From: a bacterium BMS3Bbin02
GTDB lineage: Bacteria; Actinomycetota; Acidimicrobiia; Spongiisociales; UBA5794
Length of the DNA stretch: 5,278 nucleotides
NCBI GenBank assembly: GCA_002898115.1
Contig: BDTL01000097.1
Coordinates: 1-5,278 of the forward strand
Direction: 5' to 3'
The notes beneath the pieces were generated by a model. The model was not told the origin of the DNA, did no database searches, and was given only the letters and a program-made list of their open reading frames with translations. Made by a program: the position numbers and the translations under genes. Of the stretch, positions 1 through 5,097 are shown piece by piece; positions within the stretch are counted from its first letter, which is position 1; each line of letters opens with the position of its first letter.

Positions 1-484
1 CGATCTCGGAGGGAATCGGCATGTCGAGTCCCACGAAATCGTAGAGTCTGACCTTCCCCACTGTGGCGTACCCGTCCTCGAGTGATTGTTCGGCAAGCTG
101 TTCGCGTTCGGCATCATCGAGCGACGCCAGCCAACGCACATATCCAGCAAGTGACCCGCCCGGGTCGTTGGCTTGCGCGCGTTCTACCTCGGTGGAAAAG
201 ACCTCACGCCAACGTGCGTCGCCGGGGGTCATGTCGGTGAACCCGATGAATAGGCAGAAGTTCTCGCCTTCGATGTCGAAGCAATCGATCAGGTCCTCGG
301 CTAGCTCCTCCACTGGCTTGTCGGTGAGTTCTAGTCGAGGCGTACCGTCCTGCAACGCGCCCTGGCTCACCCCGGAATCAGTTGCCACGCCGCTCCCGTC
401 AGTGGCCAAGGCCGGTTGGGTCATCGTCACCAACATCGCCAACGCGACCATCAAGATAGGCCAACCGGTCCGTTTGTGAAGCAT
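1..484 (-). CDS. Secreted protein of unknown function, C-terminus beyond the window
   Basis: An open frame on the minus strand runs from ATG at 484-482 to the window edge, giving 161 residues without a stop. The start is supported by AGGGG at 494-490, five bases upstream. Residues 1-27 form a Sec-type signal peptide: H3-K4-R5, a hydrophobic core at about 10-21, and a signal peptidase I site of AxA type (A25-L-A27, then TDG). There is no lipobox, so the product should be released or held by other means. The mature part has a low-complexity Gly/Ser/Thr/Asp segment (28-48), then an acidic region with two cysteines nine residues apart (C68 and C77, in DCFDIEGENFCLFIGFTD) that could form a disulfide. 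An acidic, probably helical region follows (about 89-138, with W92, W118). I recognise no catalytic motif or named family. The gene is confident; the function is unknown. Confidence 0.85.
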   Translation of the reverse strand, partial: MLHKRTGWPILMVALAMLVTMTQPALATDGSGVATDSGVSQGALQDGTPRLELTDKPVEELAEDLIDCFDIEGENFCLFIGFTDMTPGDARWREVFSTEVERAQANDPGGSLAGYVRWLASLDDAEREQLAEQSLEDGYATVGKVRLYDFVGLDMPIPSEI

Positions 485-900
485 TGCATCCCCTTTTCTC
501 TTCACAACGCAGCGACTTGCGCCGCTGGTACCAGGGTAGCGCCCCACCCCCCCCAGTTTCTAGGGCCGAATGACCACTTTTCCGTCAGGATATCGGGACA
601 GATTGACTAGTCATTTCCGGTTACGTGCGAAGTGGCGCATCGAGCTATCCGACCTGCAGCCAGGCTCACAGCTCTTCCCTGGATGACCGGATGACGGGCG
701 TCGACGCCACTCTTGTTCCCGAGTCTGTGACCATGTGCCAGCCGACCATGCAGAAAGCCGATTGGTCAGGGACCCCAACGGCTCAGAATCACCTCCGGCC
801 CACCGCGGGAGGCCAGCCGCGACGCGAGCGGATGCCGCCCATAACGACACCGACCGCGCGCGTTATCGCGCACCCCCAAGCGCCCGAGATCCGGCAGTAT
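485..900. other. Non-coding spacer between the secreted-protein gene and the IS remnant
   Basis: Short open frames exist on both strands, but none has a good ribosome site, a recognisable domain or a plausible composition. The left part must hold the promoter of the leftward gene; TACCCT on the minus strand at 538-533 fits a TANNNT -10 box, but I see no matching -35. A C8 run (547-554; G8 on the coding strand of the leftward gene) and a perfect 10-bp palindrome TGACTAGTCA (604-613) lie upstream of it. ATAACG (841-846) and CGTTAT (861-866) form a weak inverted repeat. I see no tRNA or other structured RNA. Confidence 0.6.
604..613. repeat. 10-bp perfect palindrome TGACTAGTCA
   Basis: TGACTAGTCA reads the same on both strands. 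With A602 and T615 as an outer matching pair it resembles a dimeric repressor operator. It lies about 120 bp upstream of the leftward secreted-protein gene. No regulator is encoded next to it, so its role is open, and it may be chance. Confidence 0.35.
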
Positions 901-929
901 TGAACCGGTCCGGGTTTTCCGGAGGCTCC
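901..929 (+). repeat. IS3-type left terminal inverted repeat
   Basis: The sequence starts TGAACCGGTCCGGG and ends GGAGGCTCC. It has the 5'-TG start and the GGAGRCTC tail that I associate with terminal repeats of actinobacterial IS3-family elements, and it lies directly in front of orfA. I searched by eye for its reverse complement (beginning GGAGCCTCCGG) and did not find it in the window. The assignment rests on resemblance and position, not on a matching pair. Confidence 0.65.
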
Positions 930-950
930 ATTTTTTGACAGGATGGGGTC

Positions 951-1223
951 ATGTCAAGTTCAAACAGGTATTCGCCGGAGGTGCGTGAGCGGGCGGTTCG
1001 GCTCGTGTTCGAGCATCGTGACGAGTATGAGTCGGAGTGGGCGGCGATTACGTCGATCGCTACCAAGTTCGGGTGTTCGACTGAGACGCTACGTAACTGG
1101 GTCCGCAGAGCCGAGACGGATGCGGGTAGGCGGCCGGGGGTGACGTCGAGTCAGCACGAGGAGCTCAAGGTGTTGCGTCGTGAGGTCAAGGAGCTGCGGC
1201 GTGCGAATGAGATCCTTCGCTAG
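951..1223 (+). CDS. IS3-family transposase OrfA, shortened at the C-terminus
   Basis: This 90-residue protein matches the layout of IS3/IS911 OrfA, the DNA-binding subunit that recognises the terminal repeats. A Tnp_1-type helix-turn-helix covers residues about 5-54, with the typical start YSPEVRERAVRLV and the recognition region FGCSTETLRNWVRRAE. A leucine-zipper-like coiled coil follows at 69-90 (EELKVLRREVKELRRANEIL). In normal members the protein continues with KAASAFFA or similar into the frameshift region that joins OrfB. Here the reading stops at TAG (1221-1223) straight after NEILR, where AAG (Lys) would be expected. The ATG at 951 follows AGGATGGGG (940-948). Most likely this is a relic. 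A retained DNA-binding function at the left terminus cannot be excluded. Confidence 0.85.
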   Translation: MSSSNRYSPEVRERAVRLVFEHRDEYESEWAAITSIATKFGCSTETLRNWVRRAETDAGRRPGVTSSQHEELKVLRREVKELRRANEILR

Positions 1224-1226
1224 GCC

Positions 1227-1267
1227 GTCGTTTCGTCAACGACCTAACCCGCCGACAGTAGGTCGTT
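1227..1267. promoter_or_regulatory. Alternative-hairpin element or triple operator upstream of the lipoprotein gene
   Basis: GTCGTT (1227-1232), AACGACCTA (1238-1246) and TAGGTCGTT (1259-1267) form a three-part arrangement. The middle copy is a perfect 9-bp inverted repeat of the right copy (12-base loop) and a 6-bp inverted repeat of the left copy (5-base loop). The two hairpins are mutually exclusive. There is no U-tract after either, so a simple terminator is not well supported. It ends 54 bp before the lipoprotein start. It may instead be an operator with three half-sites, or a barrier between the IS relic and the next gene. Confidence 0.4.
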
Positions 1268-1321
1268 AAATCAACCTCGCTACTAGTCTTGGTGCGGTCC
1301 GGTAACAAACGAGGGGACGTT

Positions 1322-2641
1322 GTGAGACGATTCTTGGTGGTCGCAGCGGCGATGGCTTTGGTGGTGGCGTCGTGCACGTCGTCGGACCCGGTCGCGACGA
1401 CCGTGACGGCACCGGTTGATACGACGAGCAGTACGTCGGTTCCGCTACCGGTCGGGGACACAACCACGACCACGGTGTCTCGGTTTGTGACGAGCACAAC
1501 TCTGGTGACTCCTCCGCTGTCGACGGGTGTTCTCATCGCGCCGCTTGATGCACCGGATGGGTGGACGATGCTCGATATTGATCCGGAGTTGTTCGGGGAT
1601 GTGACCTTAACGGGCGGCGTTATCTCGGATGATCGCATTGTGTTGGTCGGTTGCAACAGGGGGTCCGCCTACGCTCCTCGCGATACCCTCGGGTTTCCGG
1701 TGTGGGTGTCGGATGGTGAGGCCGACTGGAGGCTCGCTGACGGCCCTGACGGTGTTGGGTGCGTGACTCAGGTCGAAGCGACACCGTTCGGCTACTTCGC
1801 AGTCAGCCGGTTCGGTGGAGGAGTGATCTACTCCGCCGATGGTCTGGTCTGGGACCGGTTGGATGTATCGAAGCAGTTCGGGTTCGAGTATCCGGGCCAG
1901 CTCGGGTCAGCCTTCGCGGTTCTGGTGTCTCCGCAACGGGACAGAGTTACTCTGCTGTTTTCGCGGGCCGCGGAGGGTGAAAGCAGGGTCGCCACCCTGG
2001 TGACGACGACCGATGGCGAGACATGGACCGAGGGTCCGGCGAACTCCGCCGCTCTGTTCGATTCCTCGGACTTCGCAGCCGTGATCGAGGGTGGTCCGGG
2101 GCTCATCGCGGTGGGTACGTCGCCGGGCGGCGAGTTTGTTCCCACGGCGGCCGTGTTCACGTCTCCCGATGGATTGCACTGGACACGGGCGACGCCACGC
2201 GATAGCGATTTCAACGACAAGACGTTGCGAGATGTGATCGCGGTTGATGACGGTTTCGTCGCTGTTGGCGGCGATTTCGAGGACGTCCGACTGATGACAG
2301 CGTGGACATCGCGCGACGGGGTTCACTGGCGCCGTTCTCCGAGTCCGCGAGATGAGGTGACACCAGAGCACGGGTTCATGGTCGCCGAGGTCCTCACGAT
2401 GTTCGGTGGATCGATCTGGGTGACAGGGTTCGACTTTGATGCGGCACGTGGAGATATCGGGAGCCTTCCTGCCCTGTGGAGGTCCGACGACGGGATCGAG
2501 TGGGTGCGGGTAGGGCCTGAGACCGTGACGACAGCGATCTCGTTTGTTGTGATCGACACCCCGGAACTCCGAATCGGTGTCTGGCCGCCTCCGTTCAGCC
2601 TGATCGAAGGCCCAGTCCAAATCTTCCTTGCCGACAACTAG
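1322..2641 (+). CDS. Surface lipoprotein with Thr-rich stalk and six-repeat predicted beta-propeller
   Basis: The protein has 439 residues from GTG at 1322. I chose this start because GAGGGG (1311-1316) lies five bases upstream and because the signal peptide then begins correctly (VRRFLVVAAAMALVVASC). An upstream TTG at 1289 would add 11 polar residues. The lipobox VAS-C gives Cys18 as the lipidated residue, anchoring the protein outside the membrane. Residues 19-66 form a Thr/Ser/Val/Pro stalk. The rest carries six copies of an Asp-box-like motif SxDGxxW or near variants, with tryptophans at 136, 177, 235, 287, 336 and 394 (spacing 41-58). This is the pattern of BNR/sialidase-like beta-propellers. 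Blades also share an [IF]VAVG-type strand (for example LIAVG, FVAVG). C111 and C147 may pair. No sialidase Arg-triad or other catalytic set is evident, so binding or scaffolding is more likely than hydrolysis. The gene is transcribed alone and followed by a stem-loop. Confidence 0.88.
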   Translation: MRRFLVVAAAMALVVASCTSSDPVATTVTAPVDTTSSTSVPLPVGDTTTTTVSRFVTSTTLVTPPLSTGVLIAPLDAPDGWTMLDIDPELFGDVTLTGGVISDDRIVLVGCNRGSAYAPRDTLGFPVWVSDGEADWRLADGPDGVGCVTQVEATPFGYFAVSRFGGGVIYSADGLVWDRLDVSKQFGFEYPGQLGSAFAVLVSPQRDRVTLLFSRAAEGESRVATLVTTTDGETWTEGPANSAALFDSSDFAAVIEGGPGLIAVGTSPGGEFVPTAAVFTSPDGLHWTRATPRDSDFNDKTLRDVIAVDDGFVAVGGDFEDVRLMTAWTSRDGVHWRRSPSPRDEVTPEHGFMVAEVLTMFGGSIWVTGFDFDAARGDIGSLPALWRSDDGIEWVRVGPETVTTAISFVVIDTPELRIGVWPPPFSLIEGPVQIFLADN

Positions 2642-2672
2642 CAGACGAATGGGACTGCTTCCGGCATTCCTT

Positions 2673-2695
2673 GCGGGAATCCTGCGGATTCTCGT
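2673..2695 (+). terminator. Stem-loop after the lipoprotein gene, candidate terminator
   Basis: GCGGGAATCC (2673-2682) pairs with GGATTCTCGT (2686-2695) around the loop TGC. This gives ten consecutive pairs, two of them G-U. It begins 32 bases after the TAG stop at 2639-2641. No T-run follows, which is common in actinobacterial terminators but leaves the function unproved. It could also be a 3' stability hairpin. Confidence 0.5.
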
Positions 2696-2783
2696 GGGAC
2701 CGGGAACCGATCAGCCAAACTTCGCCAGTTCGCGTCGAGGGATAAGGCCGCTCCTATTGAAGGTCAACGATGACGGGGGATTC

Positions 2784-3081
2784 GAGGCTGTCGTCTGTGG
2801 TCGTGCGCAGGCAGTCGGGGAACGTTGATACGAGAATCCGTAGCGGGGCACGCGAAACGGCGGCAACGCTTCCCGCGGGCTAGCAAACCCCTGGCCACCC
2901 TCACAGCAACGAGGCACGCGGCACATCGGGTCTCCGACTCAGTGCGCACAACGATCGAACACACGGTCGTGGGTCACTGCTCGGCGTACTTACGACACGC
3001 CCCCGGCGGGTTAAACCGAACCCACCCGACACGGGAGACCAAGTTGGCGTGCATGTGCTGTCCTGGATGAGGCTGTCGTCT
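2784..3081 (+). repeat. 13-bp direct repeat pair GAGGCTGTCGTCT
   Basis: Identical 13-mers lie at 2784-2796 and 3069-3081, 285 bp apart in the same orientation, bracketing most of the gene-less stretch. The similarity does not extend beyond the 13 bases. They could be the scar of an insertion or deletion, or chance. Confidence 0.3.
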
Positions 3082-3113
3082 CGTGCCGGTGACCGACAAG
3101 TTGCCGTCGAGAC
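3078..3113 (-). terminator. Branched stem-loop after the leftward lipoprotein gene, weak terminator candidate
   Basis: GTCTCG (3078-3083) and CGAGAC (3108-3113) form a perfect 6-bp outer stem. The 24-base interior contains smaller self-complementary pieces (CGGTGACCG and CGAC/GTCG on the minus strand). Read leftward it begins nine bases after the TAG stop (3124-3122). It lacks a U-tract. Its position supports a 3'-end role; its structure alone does not prove one. Confidence 0.3.
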
Positions 3114-3121
3114 TGTCTGAG

Positions 3122-4006
3122 CTATTCGAAAGGTTCCAGTAGCTCCGGGTGGTCGGCGACAAACTGTGCCTCGTATTGAGCGCGGACCTGCTCGTACATG
3201 CGGATGTTCTGCGCGGTATAAACTTCTTGTGTGCAGCGCCACGTAGCGATTGCAAGTTCGATCTCGTATTCCCTTATACGCTCGAGGCTGGCGATCTGTT
3301 GTTCTTGGGTCGTGCCCTGTTCCACCGCCGCCTCTACCATGGCTGTGACTGATGCCTGGAGATCCGACTTTCGCTCGATTTCAGAGAAACCCTGCCCGCG
3401 CATGCAGGTCACGAAGGCATCTTCTATTGCGACAACCCTAGGATCGATGTCGGCTTCATCGAGGTATCTGGACAGCTCTTCCCCGAAAGGTTCAATGGCC
3501 GCCCACTCGGGGTTGCGCTGCTCCCATGTCTGGTTCGCCCAGCCGTAACATCCACCAGCATATGTCAACCCGTCAACCTGTACCTCTGACCAGAGTGCAA
3601 ACAACAGCTCTGGATCTTCGTCTTCCGGTCCGGGTTCGACAACCTCTCTCAGCTCCGGTGGCACATCGTTCTCGTAGATGTACAGCATGTTGGAAACGAT
3701 ACCGAACCCGTGCGTCTCGGCGAACTCGAGCGTTCCGAACTCAAGAGGCTCACCATCGACTCCTAGAAGGGGTGGCTGCTCCCACACCTGTGGTGGACGC
3801 ATGACGTACTCGTTGTAGCCCTGGGCGATCATGCACTGAGTCGTCAAGTCATTGACCTGTGCAGGCTGTAACGCCTGCAGTTGCTCCATACGAAGATTCA
3901 CGTCCTCCAGCGGGTTGTTGACGGGGGCCGCACAGCCGCCGGCGACGACGACAGTCAATAAGGCAACTGTGGCAAGCCTCGTTGCCGTATTGCTCCGAGT
4001 AGGCAT
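3122..4006 (-). CDS. Lipoprotein with two CMxxxG[YF] motifs, function unknown
   Basis: The protein has 294 residues from ATG at 4006-4004 (MPTRSNTATRLATVALL). It starts with a lipoprotein signal: hydrophobic core at about 11-22 and lipobox VAGG-C, Cys25 lipidated. I reject the longer in-frame start at 4141 because it would put about 45 polar residues before the signal and overlap the divergent gene. There is no Shine-Dalgarno site. TATCCT ends six bases before the ATG, so a leaderless mRNA is likely. The mature protein is acidic and Glu/Gln-rich. It holds two related units: C58-MIAQG-Y64 with a later C153 (AGGCYGW), and C201-MRGQG-F207 with a later C258 (TWRC). This suggests two disulfides or a duplicated fold. 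The C-terminal part is strongly helical (about 188-285). CMxxxGF-bearing lipoproteins are common in actinobacteria, without assigned function as far as I know. No enzyme motif is visible. Confidence 0.87.
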   Translation of the reverse strand: MPTRSNTATRLATVALLTVVVAGGCAAPVNNPLEDVNLRMEQLQALQPAQVNDLTTQCMIAQGYNEYVMRPPQVWEQPPLLGVDGEPLEFGTLEFAETHGFGIVSNMLYIYENDVPPELREVVEPGPEDEDPELLFALWSEVQVDGLTYAGGCYGWANQTWEQRNPEWAAIEPFGEELSRYLDEADIDPRVVAIEDAFVTCMRGQGFSEIERKSDLQASVTAMVEAAVEQGTTQEQQIASLERIREYEIELAIATWRCTQEVYTAQNIRMYEQVRAQYEAQFVADHPELLEPFE

Positions 4007-4012
4007 AGGTGA

Positions 4013-4018
4013 AGGATA
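4013..4018 (-). promoter_or_regulatory. -10 box of a leaderless promoter for the leftward lipoprotein gene
   Basis: On the minus strand TATCCT (4018-4013) matches the actinobacterial TANNNT -10 pattern and is followed by exactly six bases before the ATG at 4006. That places transcription initiation at or next to the start codon. No clear -35 is seen. The box lies inside the perfect inverted repeat AGGAT-AG-ATCCT (4013-4024), which could be a repressor site. Confidence 0.5.
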
Positions 4019-4039
4019 GATCCTGCTATAGATTCTGCC
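4016..4039 (+). repeat. Tandem 12-bp repeat in the divergent promoter region
   Basis: ATAGATCCTGCT (4016-4027) is followed directly by ATAGATTCTGCC (4028-4039), identical at 10 of 12 positions. The repeat overlaps the putative -10 of the leftward lipoprotein gene and lies about 95-118 bp upstream of the rightward gene at 4134. Two helical-turn-spaced copies are typical of activator or repressor binding, but no regulator is identified. Confidence 0.5.
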
Positions 4040-4133
4040 AGCGGTTCGTGTGGCACCGTTGGTATGGACTCGACCCGTCTGGGTGGATAGCAGCCCGATA
4101 GTGGTGCTTACACCCTGCGAGAAGGAGGCATCC

Positions 4134-4919
4134 ATGGGCATCCAGATCGAAACACCGGGTAGTAGGCGGGGTGTGACTGCATGTGGGAGGATTGGTGTGG
4201 GAGGTACCGTGTCCTTCGATATGACGAATGTCTACGTCGAGGGCGAAACCGGTGGCCACATCGATCGATCGACACAGGTGTGGACCTTCGATCTCGCTCA
4301 TTGGGGGTTGTGTGGTCAAGGCACTAACGAAGAACATGCCCTCCGCTCTCTCGTTACCACTGCCCACGATGCCTATCGGAAGTTTTGCTCGCGACACGGG
4401 GAGGCGTGTCCATCGATGGGCGAGGTGGTCGTCGTGGAACGGATCCGTGGTGATGAACAGGCCTTTGCCGAAGACCGTTTGCCGGCAACCGGTGGTGAGA
4501 TCGACCGGACACTCGAAATCCTCGCCTCGGCTCGGTGTGATCTCGTGGCACTGTTGGAATCGGCGACGGAGCAGGAGCTAGATTGGATCGACCCCGAACG
4601 GCGGATGCCGGACTGGGCCACCTGGCGCACCGTTCGCCTGATGGCCTGGCATGTGGCCGACACGGAGAGTCGGTACTACCTGGCCTCCCTCGGAGTCGAA
4701 CCGCCCGACAACCCGTCCGATCTGAACCAGTGGCTGGCGTGTTCGGCCAGCCACGTCCGTTCTGCGCTCCCGACACTTCCGACCGACCGGGTAGTTGAAG
4801 GCGGTGGAGAGGTCTGGACCACCAGAAAGGTCCTCCGACGTCTCGCGTGGCACGAGCGGGGCGAAGTCGACGCCATGCGAGCTCTTCTCAAGAAAGCCCA
4901 AGCATTGCTTCGCTCCTAG
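4134..4919 (+). CDS. HicB-like / DinB-fold (DUF664-type) two-domain protein
   Basis: The protein has 261 residues, with a strong start: AAGGAGG at 4122-4128, five bases before ATG 4134. No signal peptide is present, so it is cytoplasmic. Residues about 31-90 resemble the HicB-antitoxin fold: a VYVEGE strand, a second strand WTFDL, then GLCGQGTNEEHALRSL leading into a helix. Residues about 122-261 resemble the DinB four-helix bundle: IDRTLEILASARCDLVALL, a second helix with W172-H173 (LMAWHVADTESRYY), and the signature WTTRKVLRRLAWHERGEV at 228-245. In DinB proteins three histidines often bind a metal; here H173 and H240 are present, but the third position is E244 (HxxxE), so metal binding may be altered or lost. 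The family includes thiol-dependent transferases, but the substrate here is unknown. No HicA toxin gene is adjacent, so a toxin-antitoxin role is unlikely. It is divergent from the leftward lipoprotein gene across 127 bp. Confidence 0.82.
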   Translation: MGIQIETPGSRRGVTACGRIGVGGTVSFDMTNVYVEGETGGHIDRSTQVWTFDLAHWGLCGQGTNEEHALRSLVTTAHDAYRKFCSRHGEACPSMGEVVVVERIRGDEQAFAEDRLPATGGEIDRTLEILASARCDLVALLESATEQELDWIDPERRMPDWATWRTVRLMAWHVADTESRYYLASLGVEPPDNPSDLNQWLACSASHVRSALPTLPTDRVVEGGGEVWTTRKVLRRLAWHERGEVDAMRALLKKAQALLRS

Positions 4920-4993
4920 TACATCGAGTGGAGCCGGGAGCGGGAAGCGTGTCCGTAGCGCTGGGAGGTTGTGGCTTCGCGGATGTATGGCGA

Positions 4994-5022
4994 CCGACGC
5001 GGCTGAGTCAGTCCGGGGTCGG
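4994..5022 (+). terminator. Stem-loop after the DinB-fold gene, candidate terminator
   Basis: CCGAC (4994-4998) pairs with GTCGG (5018-5022). Inside, GG (5001-5002) pairs with CC (5013-5014) and CTG (5003-5005) with CAG (5009-5011), around the loop AGT. The total is ten pairs with an internal loop and a one-base bulge. It lies 75 bases after the stop and 40 bases before the next -35. No T-run follows. Confidence 0.35.
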
Positions 5023-5061
5023 CAGCGTTGCGAAATCTCCTGGATTTGTTGCGATTTTCGC

Positions 5062-5091
5062 TTGACAATCGAACGTGTGTTCGGGTATGAT
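5062..5091 (+). promoter_or_regulatory. Strong sigma-A-type promoter, leaderless
   Basis: A perfect TTGACA (5062-5067) and TATGAT (5086-5091) are separated by 18 bases. Only six bases (GCGGGT) lie between the -10 and the ATG at 5098, so the transcript should start at the start codon. This is much the best promoter in the window. Its strength together with a LexA box in the spacer implies a gene kept tightly off until it is induced. Confidence 0.85.
5070..5083. promoter_or_regulatory. LexA-binding site (SOS box)
   Basis: CGAACGTGTGTTCG is a CGAAC-N4-GTTCG inverted repeat and fits the Gram-positive/actinobacterial SOS consensus CGAACRNRYGTTCG at every position. It lies wholly between the -35 and -10 of the promoter, where bound LexA would block RNA polymerase. 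The predicted effect is repression in normal growth and induction after RecA-stimulated LexA cleavage. The match is seen directly; the regulation is inferred. Confidence 0.85.
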
Positions 5092-5097
5092 GCGGGT

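Larger units (their letters stand above)
901..1243 (+). mobile_element. Truncated IS3-family insertion sequence (left end plus orfA only)
   Basis: The segment begins with a TG-starting terminal repeat (901-929), followed 21 bp later by an IS3-type orfA. The usual overlapping orfB, which carries the DDE integrase domain, is absent. No inverted copy of the left terminus is found anywhere downstream in the window. The right boundary is therefore uncertain. Family-like sequence clearly reaches about 1219, and a decayed version of the usual KAAS-FF continuation may reach about 1243. Unrelated sequence and a different gene follow at 1322. Without orfB the element cannot move by itself. The preceding bases (CAGTAT) cannot be tested as a target duplication because the right end is missing. 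Confidence 0.75.
2642..3121. other. Spacer between convergent genes, no convincing gene
   Basis: The two flanking lipoprotein genes point into this 480-bp stretch. Open frames of up to 81 codons exist, but they have Arg/His/Pro-rich, shadow-like composition, no good ribosome sites and no recognisable domain. What can be seen is a stem-loop near each gene end (2673-2695 and 3078-3113), a short hairpin GGGTT-6-AACCC around 3008-3023, and a 13-bp direct repeat GAGGCTGTCGTCT at 2784-2796 and 3069-3081. No tRNA or known RNA family is apparent. The length is unusual for a simple double terminator, so a decayed gene or a small RNA is possible. Confidence 0.5.

Noticed and set aside
63..479. A 138-codon plus-strand open frame rich in Ser, Arg and Pro
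   Set aside because: It is the antisense of the secreted-protein gene on the minus strand, which has a ribosome site, a signal peptide and sensible composition. The plus-strand product is Ser-rich and shadow-like.
935..940. TTGACA in front of orfA as a -35 element
   Set aside because: Only ten bases separate it from the ATG, so a -10 would fall inside the coding region. It is more likely part of the leader that carries the ribosome site.
1289..1321. An upstream TTG start for the propeller lipoprotein
   Set aside because: It adds 11 polar and charged residues before the signal peptide, whereas GTG at 1322 has GAGGGG at the right distance.
1907..2620. A 237-codon minus-strand open frame
   Set aside because: It lies entirely within the propeller lipoprotein gene, has Arg/His/Pro-rich composition, no ribosome site and no domain.
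2825..3070. An 81-codon plus-strand open frame in the convergent spacer
   Set aside because: The start has no proper ribosome site, the composition is Arg/His/Thr-rich without domain or signal, and nothing supports translation.
4007..4141. A longer N-terminus for the leftward lipoprotein, starting at 4141
   Set aside because: It would place a long polar segment before the lipoprotein signal and overlap the start of the divergent gene. The ATG at 4006 has a -10 box at leaderless distance.
4134..4919. Reading the DinB-fold protein as DNA polymerase IV, and so as an SOS partner of the LexA box
   Set aside because: The similarity is to the Bacillus-type DinB/DUF664 helical bundle, not to the Y-family polymerase that shares the name. 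The LexA box lies downstream of this gene and within the promoter of the next one.
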